Source: Lysinibacillus sp. BPa_S21 (lineage in GTDB: Bacteria > Bacillota > Bacilli > Bacillales_A > Planococcaceae). From it: a DNA stretch of 64,000 bases. Each line of letters begins with the position of its first letter. Within the stretch, counting starts at the first letter, position 1. Location: NCBI RefSeq assembly GCF_023337795.1, contig NZ_JALIRS010000014.1, forward strand, positions 1-64,000, written 5' to 3'. Of the stretch, positions 16,410 through 25,117 are shown one piece after another. The position numbers were made by a program, and so were the translations under genes. The notes under the pieces are model-generated. The model worked only from the letters and a program-made list of their open reading frames with translations, was not told where the DNA came from and did not search any database.

Positions 16410-18191
16410 TCATGTTGCTTTCAAAAAAGACTGAAGAGCATCGAAGAAACGATACCCATATTTTTCGAATTTTACTTCACCAATTCCACTAACATGTCTT
16501 AATTCTTCAAGCTCAGTCGGTTTTTTATCACATAAATCACGTAATGTTTTATCAGAGAACACAACAAATGGTGGTACCTTTTCTTCATCTGCAATCTCTT
16601 TACGTAATAATCGTAAATGCTCGAATAACGGATCATTGTCTACAAGCTTACGTACAGTAACAGCTTCTTTTCTCATGACCTGTCGATTCCCCATTAATAC
16701 TTCTTTGCCTTCCTCTGAGACATAAATGGTCGGAAACGTGCCATGTTTAACGGCAAGTACGCCCTCTGCAATTAAAAATTCAATAAAGGTTGAAACATCC
16801 TTTGAAGAATATTGACCTTTTAAAATGCCGTAAGTCGACAGCCTTGTAAAACCAAATTCAGTGACCTTTTGATTTTTGGAACCAATCAACACTTGGGCCA
16901 CCATCGTCTTACCGAATTTTTGCCCCATCCTTACAACACAAGCTAATACCTTTTGTGCATCTACGGTCACATCTTTAACTTCTCGGCCATCATTACAATT
17001 ACTACAACGACTACAAGGCTCCCCTGCTTCGTCAGCAAAATACGTTAAGATCGCATTTTGTAGGCAGCCTTCTGTATGACAATAATCAACCATCGTTTGT
17101 AGCTTTGCCAATTCCTGGGCAATTCTTGTTTCATCCTGCGTCTGTTCAATTAAAAAGCGCTGTGTTTGAACATCACCTGATGCATAAAGCAAAATACAGG
17201 CACTTGGCAAGCCATCCCGTCCTGCACGCCCCGCTTCCTGATAATAGCTCTCCATATTGCGCGGCATTTGATAATGGATAACAAAGCGTACATTACTTTT
17301 ATCAATACCCATGCCAAATGCATTGGTAGCTACCATAATGCGCGCCTCGTCTTTTAAAAAGCGTTCCTGCTCTGTCATACGCATGTCCTCTGACAATCCC
17401 GCATGGTATTTGGCCACCGCTTCGCCCGAACGACTTAATAGCTCATAGATTGCGTCTACAGCCTTTCGGGTCGCCGCATAAATAATGCCCGCTTCATTTT
17501 TATTTTTCATTAAATAATTTTTAATGTAGCGCTCTTTGTTTTCACCGATTAACACAGAGAATGCTAAATTATCACGTGAAAACCCTGTAATTACTGTTGA
17601 ATGCTCATCAATCCCCAATAATTGTCTAATATCATCGCACACAGCTGGTGTAGCTGTTGCTGTAAGTGCTAAGACAGTTGGCTTTTGCGGCCACAATGTA
17701 AATAATTTTTGAATTGCACGGTAGCTTGGTCTAAAATCATGCCCCCATTGGGATATACAGTGCGCTTCGTCTACAGCAAGCAACGGTACTGATAAATTCG
17801 ATAATACCTGTAAAAATGTTGCACTCTCTAATCGCTCTGGCGCTATATAAAGCAGCTTTAAATAACCTGCACTCGCTAACTGCATCGTTTCATTCACTTC
17901 TTGCACGGTTAAGGTACTATTTATATACGCAGCCGGGATATTTGCAGCACGTAATGCTTCTACCTGATCTTGCATAAGAGAAATTAAAGGAGAGATGACG
18001 ACTGTTAGGCCATCTAGCATGAGCGCCGGAATTTGATAGCAAATTGATTTACCTCCGCCAGTTGGCATCACACAAAGACTTGATTGACCTCGTAATGTTT
18101 GTTCAATAATTGGTTCTTGTCCATTGCGAAATGAATCATAGCCAAAATGATGTTGTAGCATTTGTCTTGCTTGCTCCATCCAACTTTTCAC
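16410..18191 (-). CDS. recQ: ATP-dependent DNA helicase RecQ
   Basis: 593 residues, the length of long-form bacterial RecQ. In order: the N-terminal FRNGQ motif 0 (residues 21-25), Walker A PTGGGKS (about 43-49), DEAHCISQWGHDFRP, LALTATATP, and GRAGRDGLPS of the second helicase domain. A cysteine cluster (CHTEGC ... CSRCSNC) forms the zinc-binding region, followed by a winged-helix region and a C-terminal HRDC domain (about 520-590). It unwinds DNA 3' to 5' in recombination and fork repair. Its start overlaps the stop of the upstream lipoprotein gene by four bases, so the two are translationally coupled. Confidence 0.97.
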   Translation of the reverse strand: MKSWMEQARQMLQHHFGYDSFRNGQEPIIEQTLRGQSSLCVMPTGGGKSICYQIPALMLDGLTVVISPLISLMQDQVEALRAANIPAAYINSTLTVQEVNETMQLASAGYLKLLYIAPERLESATFLQVLSNLSVPLLAVDEAHCISQWGHDFRPSYRAIQKLFTLWPQKPTVLALTATATPAVCDDIRQLLGIDEHSTVITGFSRDNLAFSVLIGENKERYIKNYLMKNKNEAGIIYAATRKAVDAIYELLSRSGEAVAKYHAGLSEDMRMTEQERFLKDEARIMVATNAFGMGIDKSNVRFVIHYQMPRNMESYYQEAGRAGRDGLPSACILLYASGDVQTQRFLIEQTQDETRIAQELAKLQTMVDYCHTEGCLQNAILTYFADEAGEPCSRCSNCNDGREVKDVTVDAQKVLACVVRMGQKFGKTMVAQVLIGSKNQKVTEFGFTRLSTYGILKGQYSSKDVSTFIEFLIAEGVLAVKHGTFPTIYVSEEGKEVLMGNRQVMRKEAVTVRKLVDNDPLFEHLRLLRKEIADEEKVPPFVVFSDKTLRDLCDKKPTELEELRHVSGIGEVKFEKYGYRFFDALQSFLKAT

Positions 18192-19291
18192 TCCTCAGTT
18201 ATTAGACGAATAAGCTGATATTCGCCCTGTTCATTTTTATTTATTTCATATACCATCATAGAGTTAGCAAGTGCCTCTTGACCAGCAGAATTTGTTAATA
18301 CATATTCTATTTTGGCACGAACAACAATATTTTGCCCATCCATGCTAATGTTTTTAATTGACGTATTGTTAAAACGTATTTTCGCTTGTTTGGATGCATA
18401 ATACGCCACCATATTATCCAATGTGCTTTGTAAATCGTCTCCTCCTACATAAGGCTTCATAACGCTAGCATCTTGAATATCAACTGCCGCTTTTAAATGC
18501 TTAAAAAAAGTATCTAAAAACAGTTTGATCTCATCGACATTATAGGCAAAAATATTCTTTCCGAATTGATCAACCGCTTGCTGTACTGCTTCTTGATCAC
18601 GCTGTTCTATATACGGGTATAGGTTTTTTGATTGAGATAATCGATCACTTGTCTTCATATTACCTGCGACCCATTCATCCAATAACTGCGCAATATCTTT
18701 ATATGGCAATATAAACGGCTGTGAAGTCCCGTTTTGCTTGCGTTTAAAATAGATGCCCGCAAGTTTACCATTCTCTGCTTCTAGGACGGGGCTCCCAATA
18801 AGTGTATTTTGTTCTGCATCTATGTAATAAGCTGCTACCTTGTCACTATATTTTTTAATGATGTGCGGTAAGCTATTAACATAAACAGCTAACTGATTTA
18901 ATTCACCATTATAGACGGTCGGCAACTTTACCGATGCGTCATATGCTACTTCTAAAATGGCGATATTATAAGCTGTTGAAATATAATGCACTTCGGCTTC
19001 CATTAATTTATCATTATTAAATTGTACAAGTGCAGCCGGCTTTGATGCTACAAGCGCACCATTTGTCAAAATATAAAGCTTAGCGTCCTCTTTTTTTACA
19101 ATAATCCCTGCACCGATTCCATTCTCACCAACTACTTTAACTTCCGGTACCACTTTTTCTTGCTGCTTCGTCACAGCCTTTTCCGATTTCACATCGGTCT
19201 TTTTCGTATCAAACACCTCTGCCGATGTTTCATTTTTACAGCCCGTTAATAATAAAGCTGTTGCTCCAATAATGAGCATCTTTTTCCGCAT
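18188..19291 (-). CDS. Lipoprotein with catalytically dead HtrA-like domain
   Basis: 367 residues. A signal peptide ends in the lipobox LLTGC (residues 14-18), so it should be anchored to the outer face of the membrane. Residues about 55-210 follow the trypsin/HtrA fold pattern (GIGAGIIVKK ... LYILTNGALV ... YNIAILEV ... GSPVLEAENGKLAGI), but each catalytic position is changed. TN.HV is TNGAL, DLA is NIA, and GNSGGP is TLIGSP. The C-terminal 130 residues resemble an NTF2-like or TcaA-type envelope domain. It may be a substrate- or wall-binding pseudoprotease. It overlaps recQ by four bases and is presumably co-expressed with it. Confidence 0.75.
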   Translation of the reverse strand: MRKKMLIIGATALLLTGCKNETSAEVFDTKKTDVKSEKAVTKQQEKVVPEVKVVGENGIGAGIIVKKEDAKLYILTNGALVASKPAALVQFNNDKLMEAEVHYISTAYNIAILEVAYDASVKLPTVYNGELNQLAVYVNSLPHIIKKYSDKVAAYYIDAEQNTLIGSPVLEAENGKLAGIYFKRKQNGTSQPFILPYKDIAQLLDEWVAGNMKTSDRLSQSKNLYPYIEQRDQEAVQQAVDQFGKNIFAYNVDEIKLFLDTFFKHLKAAVDIQDASVMKPYVGGDDLQSTLDNMVAYYASKQAKIRFNNTSIKNISMDGQNIVVRAKIEYVLTNSAGQEALANSMMVYEINKNEQGEYQLIRLITEE

Positions 19292-19440
19292 ACATTCACC
19301 AAAACTTTCTTTAGATCTTCCCTTACTATCATAAACAACGTTACCATTCGTTTCAAGTTTACATAATATTATTATTAATTTATGTATGTTATTTAAATAC
19401 TGCTCTCATTTTTAAACACTTCGTTATACCTATAATAAAA

Positions 19441-19560
19441 GGCTCTATGTTGGCTTTGCTATAAAAAATGACTTGTGATTTGCGGTTAAAATGTTATTTA
19501 AAAAAGGCTGTTTTCGAAAAGATTGTTACTATTCAACTAACGGTGCAGAATAGTCGAGGA
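19441..19560. repeat. Dispersed degenerate repeat, copy 1
   Basis: Contains GGCTGTTTTCGAAAAGATTG (19507-19526), followed by CAACTAACGGTGCAGAATAG. Both blocks recur, in either orientation, near 20000, 22800, 23300 and 25040. The 19292-19611 interval is otherwise without a gene. Confidence 0.6.
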
Positions 19561-19611
19561 AGTGTATGATTTTTTATGGTAATATTGTATTGCTGTATAG
19601 GGGTGGAACTA

Positions 19612-19956
19612 TTGATTATAGGTACAATGTCCGTAGTGATCTTTATGATTGTTTGGGGAATACCAGCGTTTATGGTTGTTAGAGGTTATTTAAAAATGAA
19701 TACCGACGATAAAAAATCCGCAATTAATGATTTTAGGTCGCGCCATTTTATTTTTACAATTGGATTTATAGTAATAGGGTTTTTCTTTACACATTTAGGT
19801 ATGTTATTTGCCGTAAGCATAATTAGAATAATTGGTATTCCTTTAATGATTTTAGGAGGAATCTTTTCAGCGTTAACTACGTCGAAGGAAAGTAAAATCA
19901 GGATTATGTTAATACTTATTGTATTATCAATAATAATTTCCGTAAATATTATATAG
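19612..19956 (+). CDS. Small membrane protein of unknown function
   Basis: 114 residues if it starts at the TTG at 19612, which follows a GGGGTGG ribosome site; a longer frame from 19576 lacks one. Three or four hydrophobic segments (about 5-25, 45-63, 66-83 and 92-112) with a charged loop after the first. I do not recognise the family. It sits among dispersed repeats in an accessory island. Confidence 0.5.
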   Translation: MIIGTMSVVIFMIVWGIPAFMVVRGYLKMNTDDKKSAINDFRSRHFIFTIGFIVIGFFFTHLGMLFAVSIIRIIGIPLMILGGIFSALTTSKESKIRIMLILIVLSIIISVNII

Positions 19957-19959
19957 TTC

Positions 19960-20062
19960 AACTATCATTGTGCTAACGGGTGCTCTAGTTGAAGAAGATA
20001 TCCAAGCCAGAGGCAGCAATCTTTGAGAAAACAGCCTTTCTAAAAGATTGTTTATTAATCTA
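19960..20062. repeat. Dispersed degenerate repeat, copy 2
   Basis: Holds CTAACGGGTGCTCTAGTTGA and, in reverse orientation, GCAATCTTTGAGAAAACAGC, then AAAAGATTGTTTATTAATCT. The parts match copy 1 rearranged. Confidence 0.55.
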
Positions 20063-20141
20063 ACGAGTATTTTTGGTAAAAGAAGGGATTGTCATCTCCC
20101 CTATAGAAATAACAAGGAAACTAGTTTTGGGAGAGGTATTT

Positions 20142-20582
20142 ATGAAATCGAGAAAAACAAAATTACTTTCTACAATTGTACTTATATTGGCATTGGTCTT
20201 AATTTCTTATTATTCAGTTGATGCATTTTGGGCTGGCAATAAGGAAACTTCAGCAACATTCATAGGAGAAAATAACAGTTGGGCTGTAACAGTAAATGTA
20301 AATGAAAATGGGAAACTAGCTGAAGGCTCTTATGTTGCAAAATACAAAGGGAACAATATGGAGAATCTATTGAAGAAGGAAATTGGAAACCAGGTACACT
20401 ATAAATCCTCATCTTCTGGTGGAAGTACATATTTATCAGATAATGGCGTTTTAGAAGGGAATGCGTTTAAGAAAAGTTGCGGTAATGGATGTTCCTATTC
20501 AGCGTTCGATGATTCTGAACTTGCTTTTGTGGTTGTCGTAGATGGCAATGAGGAGAGTATAACACTTCAAAAAACTGAATGA
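20142..20582 (+). CDS. Secreted or membrane-anchored hypothetical protein
   Basis: 146 residues from the ATG at 20142, preceded by GGAGAGG; the upstream frame has no site. A basic start (MKSRKTK) and a hydrophobic segment (about 8-26) form a signal peptide or anchor. The rest is a small extracellular domain rich in Gly, Ser and Asn, with a CGNGC motif near residue 120 that could form a disulfide. I do not recognise it. A terminator-like hairpin follows. Confidence 0.6.
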   Translation: MKSRKTKLLSTIVLILALVLISYYSVDAFWAGNKETSATFIGENNSWAVTVNVNENGKLAEGSYVAKYKGNNMENLLKKEIGNQVHYKSSSSGGSTYLSDNGVLEGNAFKKSCGNGCSYSAFDDSELAFVVVVDGNEESITLQKTE

Positions 20583-20635
20583 GAAGTGTTATTGAACGTT
20601 TTCTTATACAAGGTCCTTGCTCTGACGATTTACAT

Positions 20636-20682
20636 AAAAAAGAGAGCAGGTCCTAGTTATGGAACCGACTCTCTTTTTGTTT
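20636..20682. terminator. Terminator-like hairpin
   Basis: AAAAAGAGAG and CTCTCTTTTT arms with imperfect inner pairing, lying between the rightward secreted protein gene and the leftward lipoprotein gene. It can serve both. Confidence 0.65.
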
Positions 20683-20716
20683 TTGGCTGTTAGGATGTTT
20701 TAGAATATGAAATTAC

Positions 20717-21616
20717 TCATCCGTGGTACCAACCTGTTTTTACGTTAACAACCACGACATATGCTTCTTCGCCATCGCGCATAGTGTATACGCTGTAAAA
20801 ACCTTCGTTATCAGTAACGCCCTCTTTTTTGTAGATAATGTTGTCGCGCGAATCCACGTATTCCGCTTCAACCATTGCTTTTTCGAAGGTGTCTTTTACG
20901 CCTGGAGCCCATTCAAACGGAGCTGATGCTTTGGCTGCAGCGACCTTTTTTTCAGCTTCTTGTTTTACTCGTGCTATTTCAGCTTCTTGTTTTGCTCGTG
21001 TAATTTCAGACTCTTTTTTTGCTTGTGCGATCTCAGCTTCTTTTTTTGCTTGTGCAATTTCGGCATTCTTTATGGCTTCATCGTTAGAAGTTCTTAAATT
21101 AGAAGATTCATCTTTGATAGAAGCGAAATGGGTTAAATCCGCTTTCGAAAGTTCATCAAGTTTCCCGTTAGAATTTTGATAGTTGCCTGATTGAGATAAA
21201 TTCTTCGCTTCTGTTAACAGAGCATTGTACTTCTTTTCATTTTCCTGAAATGCGATTAGTGTATCTTTTTTATCTTGCGATTTGGAGGAAATTACTTTCG
21301 ATCCTTCTTCGATTTTTATTGATTCATCAAGTAATTTAACAGCTTCAGCTATATTATTTTGTTCCACTGATTTATCTGCTTTTAAAATCAATTGTACCTG
21401 GTTTAAATAAGCCTTCGCTGAAACATCGTCTTCCTTCGTTTCTAATGCTACCTCGAACAGTCCTTCGGCTTTGCTGAATTGATCATCTGCGATTGCATCC
21501 AGCCCTTTTTGGATGGACTCTTGATATAATTCGTCTGTTTTTGAACTGCACCCTCCAAGGATCAATAGTGAAGCTATGAGAACCATCGTTACCGCTTTGA
21601 AGTTATAAATCTTCAT
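20717..21616 (-). CDS. Lipoprotein, tandem paralog A
   Basis: 299 residues. The signal peptide ends in the lipobox ILGGC. Residues about 25-170 are helical, with TPR-like content shared with the neighbour at 21672-22682 (both have [18 protein letters not shown]). A charged repeat follows: [36 protein letters not shown]. The last 70 residues form a distinct small domain with [17 protein letters not shown], likely a beta-rich ligand or binding unit. The protein is predicted to be tethered outside the membrane by a stalk with the C-terminal domain exposed. Function unknown. It is 55 bases downstream of its paralog. Confidence 0.75.
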   Translation of the reverse strand: MKIYNFKAVTMVLIASLLILGGCSSKTDELYQESIQKGLDAIADDQFSKAEGLFEVALETKEDDVSAKAYLNQVQLILKADKSVEQNNIAEAVKLLDESIKIEEGSKVISSKSQDKKDTLIAFQENEKKYNALLTEAKNLSQSGNYQNSNGKLDELSKADLTHFASIKDESSNLRTSNDEAIKNAEIAQAKKEAEIAQAKKESEITRAKQEAEIARVKQEAEKKVAAAKASAPFEWAPGVKDTFEKAMVEAEYVDSRDNIIYKKEGVTDNEGFYSVYTMRDGEEAYVVVVNVKTGWYHG

Positions 21617-21671
21617 CCTGTAAATCTCCTTATATCGTAATTTTTAATAGCAAAAAGTGAATGATGGCATT

Positions 21672-22682
21672 TTAATTAATTACAGTTACAGTTATCACCT
21701 TAGATCTATCCCAATCATCGCCAGGTAATATCGATATATCTGTAGTGCCTGGTGCTATTGCTATAAATCCATTTGTATTATGAAATGTATCAATTACGCC
21801 GTCACTACTAAACATCGTCCGTTCGGATATCTTGTTATGATCATCCCTTGTAAGGACTAATCTTTGTCCGACTTTCAGTATTATGGATTGAGAAAGAAGT
21901 TCCAATTCTCCATTCGCCAGAATGGAATAATGGACAACTACATCGTCCGCTGAAAGTGTATTCGGTTGAATGTCTTTCTTAGCCTCTTTTTCGGCTGCAG
22001 CAACCTTCGCTTGAGCTTCCTTTTGTGCCTGTGCCACCTTTTGTGCTTGAGCATTCTGTGCCTGTGCATTCTTTTGTGCTTGAGCATTCTGTTGTGCCTG
22101 TGCATTCTTTTGTGCTTGTGCAACTTCGGCATTTCTAATAATCGTATTGTTAGACTCTTTTAATTTTGTAGCTTCATCCTTGATCGATGCGAATTGAGAT
22201 AAATCAGCTTTCAATAATTCATCTAGCTTTCCATTGGCTTTTTGATAGTCGCCAGATTGGGTTAAATTCTTGGCATCTGTTAATAACGTATTGTAGTGAG
22301 TTTGGCCTTTCTGATGTGAGAGCAATACTTCTTTTTTGTCTCGTGCTTTAGATACAATTACCTTAGAGCCTTCTTCGACTTCTATCGACTGCTCAAGCGA
22401 TTTTAAGGCTTCGTCTATTTTATTCTCTTTCATTAAATCATCTGATTTTAATATCAATTGCACTTGATTTAATAAAGCTTTTGCCTTTGGATCCTTTTCT
22501 TTCGCCTTTGTTGCCATTTCAAAAAGTCCTTCAGCTTTACTAAAGTTATCTTCAGCGATGGCGTCCAACCCTTTTTGAATGGATTCTTCATATACTGCGT
22601 TGCTCTTGGAACTGCATCCTCCTATAAGGAGTAAAACCCCTATTAACAACGCTGTTTTCCAGTTAAAAATATACTTTTCCAT
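21672..22682 (-). CDS. Lipoprotein, tandem paralog B
   Basis: 336 residues with lipobox LIGGC. Its first 175 residues match paralog A. The stalk is different: a hexapeptide repeat (AQAQKN and variants, coded by an 18-bp DNA repeat at about 22010-22125) followed by an Ala/Lys-rich stretch. The C-terminal 95 residues are unrelated to those of paralog A and look beta-rich, with GTTDISILPGDD near the end, resembling bacterial Ig-like domains. The pair therefore shares an anchor and helical base but carries different heads. Function unknown. Confidence 0.75.
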   Translation of the reverse strand: MEKYIFNWKTALLIGVLLLIGGCSSKSNAVYEESIQKGLDAIAEDNFSKAEGLFEMATKAKEKDPKAKALLNQVQLILKSDDLMKENKIDEALKSLEQSIEVEEGSKVIVSKARDKKEVLLSHQKGQTHYNTLLTDAKNLTQSGDYQKANGKLDELLKADLSQFASIKDEATKLKESNNTIIRNAEVAQAQKNAQAQQNAQAQKNAQAQNAQAQKVAQAQKEAQAKVAAAEKEAKKDIQPNTLSADDVVVHYSILANGELELLSQSIILKVGQRLVLTRDDHNKISERTMFSSDGVIDTFHNTNGFIAIAPGTTDISILPGDDWDRSKVITVTVIN

Positions 22683-22779
22683 TAACTACCTCTCCTCTAT
22701 ATGAAAATTCTACTATAAAAATTGATTTTTTTGCAGAGTAATATTTGTGATTCCTTGAAAATGTTGTTGTTGCTATAAA

Positions 22780-22925
22780 AACATAAGGCTATTTTCAAAA
22801 AACTTGTATGAAGTTATACCTAGTTTTGGTAATATACTTAAGTGACTTAATACGGACCGAAAAATTTGTCTCAATTTAGGAACGTTCTTAGGCTAACGGA
22901 GCAAGATAGTTAAATTAAGGGAATT
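22780..22925. repeat. Dispersed degenerate repeat, copy 3
   Basis: AAGGCTATTTTCAAAAAACTTG and, 90 bases on, GGCTAACGGAGCAAGATAGTT match the blocks of the copy at 19441. The interval between lipoprotein B and the next small gene holds nothing else. Confidence 0.5.
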
Positions 22926-22977
22926 TGTGTTAAGGTACATATTATAAGATAAAACATAAATGTCAGGGGGGTTAGAT

Positions 22978-23265
22978 TTGTTTGCTTCCGTTCTGTTTAT
23001 CTATTTGCCTATTTCTATTTCATTACTAAGTATTTGGGGATTGTTTTGGGCAATCAAGAACAAGAGAAATATATATGTTCCTCCATTGATTCTTGTAAAT
23101 CTAAGTATCATAACGCATTTTGTTGGTTTGAAGGTAATTAGGGGATTTGAAGGAATGGGAGTAAGTATGCTAGGTGCAATTTTACTTGGAATATGCCTTA
23201 TAATCTTAGTGTTGATATTAATTACAGATTCCAATATGAAAAGAAAATCGCAAAGATCCATTTGA
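22978..23265 (+). CDS. Small membrane protein of unknown function
   Basis: 95 residues from a TTG at 22978, six bases after GGGGGG; the ATG at 22960 lies before that site. Three hydrophobic segments (about 3-24, 33-52 and 62-84) with a basic tail (KRKSQR). The family was not recognised. It lies between dispersed repeats. Confidence 0.55.
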   Translation: MFASVLFIYLPISISLLSIWGLFWAIKNKRNIYVPPLILVNLSIITHFVGLKVIRGFEGMGVSMLGAILLGICLIILVLILITDSNMKRKSQRSI

Positions 23266-23279
23266 TTGATTAAATATGT

Positions 23280-23340
23280 TTTTATTAGACTAACAGGGTC
23301 TTTAGCAAAGGCTGTTTTCTAAAAGATTGTTGCTGTTAAA
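23280..23340. repeat. Dispersed degenerate repeat, copy 4
   Basis: ACTAACAGGGTCTTTAGCAA followed by AGGCTGTTTTCTAAAAGATT. This is the most compact copy, with both blocks adjacent. Confidence 0.6.
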
Positions 23341-23462
23341 ACATAAAAACAGAGTTAATCTACAAAATGTGTAGAATCAACTCTGTTTTTATGTTTGATA
23401 TTTTGTAAATCGAATATTTAACTAAAGCACCCCGTTACTTTAAGTGAAGAAGTTTACAAAAC

Positions 23463-23874
23463 TTAATTAGGGTTACTAAAAACCCAGATTTTAAACTCGT
23501 CACTTAGTTCTTGTAAAATCCAACCCGATTTATAATAATATTCATTAAAATCGGAATCAGTCGGACATAGTGCGACAATAGGTAAATCATTTATCGTTTT
23601 AAACATCTTTTTTAACAACCCTTGACCACGATAAACCTCGCTTATCGCAAATTGATACAAAGAAATTTTGTTTTGTGTTTTTTTTCGGTAAAACCGAAAT
23701 GCCCCCACTACTTGGCCTTCTACTGTTGCCACTATCATTTGCTTTCTTCTTATAGCTGCTTTAACTCCATAAAAACTCTTCAGAATAGATCGCACTGTTA
23801 TTGCGTTCTATATTTTTGTTGAAGAACGTTACAACTTCAGATATATGAGTTGGATTTGCTAAGGCTATCTGCAT
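23463..23874 (-). pseudogene. GNAT acetyltransferase gene with a one-base frameshift
   Basis: The 5' part reads from an ATG at 23874 (AGGAG upstream) as MQIALANPTHISEVVTFF and on to SEEF. The frame then breaks at a run of five A on the plus strand (23771-23775), and the remainder continues in the next frame as YGVKAAIRRKQMIVATVEG. Removing one base of the run joins them into one 137-residue GNAT protein. The later EVYRGQGLLKKMF segment is the acetyl-CoA-binding motif. It is either a recent loss or a homopolymer sequencing error. An acetyltransferase role is inferred only from family. Confidence 0.8.
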
Positions 23875-23896
23875 GTTTCTCCTCCCTTAACACTTT

Positions 23897-24934
23897 TTAA
23901 AATAAAAGAGATTTATATATTTCTCCTATAATACCTTCCATTTGATGAACACCCAATTCTGCATTGGTCATTATGACCGCACCTTTCTCTAAATACGGAA
24001 ACACCACCATCATACATTGAAAACCCACTCCCCAACCGAGTGATGTGATTTCTAGTTCTTTTTCTGAGCCTTCAAGAAACACACCTAATCCAGTCCAACT
24101 TTTATCTCTTTGGGAGGTTATCATTTCTTTTGCTAACCTTTCCGAAATGCCAACCTTGCTTTCTCCCTTTACAGCATTCATTAACTCAAGAACTAATTCA
24201 GCTAAATTCAAAGAAGTTGTCCATAATCCGGCCGCCGCTGGATAAGGATATATAGGATATTTCCCATCTACTAACTCACCGTTTTTATTGTGACCGCAAG
24301 AAAAGTTTTGTCTATCTACTTCCAACATTGTTGTAATGAATTGGCTATTTGCAATTCCTAATGGTTCAAATATTTGCTCATTCATAACTTTATGAAACGG
24401 TTTTTCAGTAACATCTTCTATTAGTTGTTGAATGATACAAAAACCTGCATCGGAATAATGGAATTCACTTTCTGGTTCACACTTGACGTCAATAGGAGTG
24501 TTACAATATGGAGTTTGCCCCTCTAATAATTCAACCATCGAAGGAAACCCTATTTCCGAATTTAGTTCAGGATAACTACCCTCAGGGTCTTTAATTCCAG
24601 ATTGATGACTTAGTAAGTTCCTCAATGTCACTTTTTTATTTTTAGTAAAATCATTTTCTGGTACTTTCCACGATACAAGACTTTCATTCACATCATCATC
24701 TAAATCAAGAAGTCCTTCCTCTACTAGCTTCATAGCAAGTATTCCTGTTAAGAACTTGCTAATTGAACACGCACTAAAAATAGAATCTTCATTTACTTTT
24801 CTATTGCTTTTCGCTTCTAATAAGCCGTAATTTTCTGTTCCACTAATTTCACCACCCTCAAGCAATGTTATACTTAGACCTTGTACATTATAATGTTTCA
24901 TTCGTTCTACAATGCGAATGTTCTCCAATTTCAC
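23897..24934 (-). CDS. Serine hydrolase of the beta-lactamase/PBP-like family
   Basis: 345 residues from a GTG at 24934, preceded by AAAGGGG. The catalytic SISK (SxxK) lies near residue 58 within FSACSISKFLTG, and a YSDAG segment near 160 occupies the YxN position. The family's SHQSGIKD stretch is present. These proteins are esterases, D-amino peptidases or penicillin-binding-like hydrolases. No signal peptide is seen, so it is probably cytosolic. The C-terminal KTG-equivalent region reads WGVGFQ. It may share a transcript with the frameshifted GNAT gene 23 bases downstream. Confidence 0.85.
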   Translation of the reverse strand: MKLENIRIVERMKHYNVQGLSITLLEGGEISGTENYGLLEAKSNRKVNEDSIFSACSISKFLTGILAMKLVEEGLLDLDDDVNESLVSWKVPENDFTKNKKVTLRNLLSHQSGIKDPEGSYPELNSEIGFPSMVELLEGQTPYCNTPIDVKCEPESEFHYSDAGFCIIQQLIEDVTEKPFHKVMNEQIFEPLGIANSQFITTMLEVDRQNFSCGHNKNGELVDGKYPIYPYPAAAGLWTTSLNLAELVLELMNAVKGESKVGISERLAKEMITSQRDKSWTGLGVFLEGSEKELEITSLGWGVGFQCMMVVFPYLEKGAVIMTNAELGVHQMEGIIGEIYKSLLF

Positions 24935-25019
24935 AATTATCCCCTTTATCAGTATTATCAAATAAATTATAACACGAACGTACGCTCCCTTTTATCTGTT
25001 TGTAATATATTTATCTTCA

Positions 25020-25072
25020 ATTAACCTACTTCGTTAGTTGAAGAGCAACAATCTTTACGAAAACAGCCTTAA
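25020..25072. repeat. Dispersed degenerate repeat, copy 5 (inverted)
   Basis: TTCGTTAGTTGAAGAGCAAC followed by AATCTTTACGAAAACAGCCT, the reverse complement of the GGCTGTTTTCGAAAAGATTG block at 19507-19526. Confidence 0.6.
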
Positions 25073-25080
25073 AAAAAGAT

Positions 25081-25109
25081 AAAAAAACATGCACGTCATT
25101 TCGCGCATG
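25081..25109 (-). terminator. Terminator of the CynX-type permease gene
   Basis: On the minus strand ACATGCGCG pairs with CGTGCATGT (one wobble) and is followed by a T-run, just after the permease stop codon. Confidence 0.8.
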
Positions 25110-25117
25110 TCTTACCA

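Noticed and set aside
22015-22135. Possible CRISPR-like array from the regular 18-bp repeats
   Set aside because: Units are contiguous, in frame with a protein and have no unique spacers.
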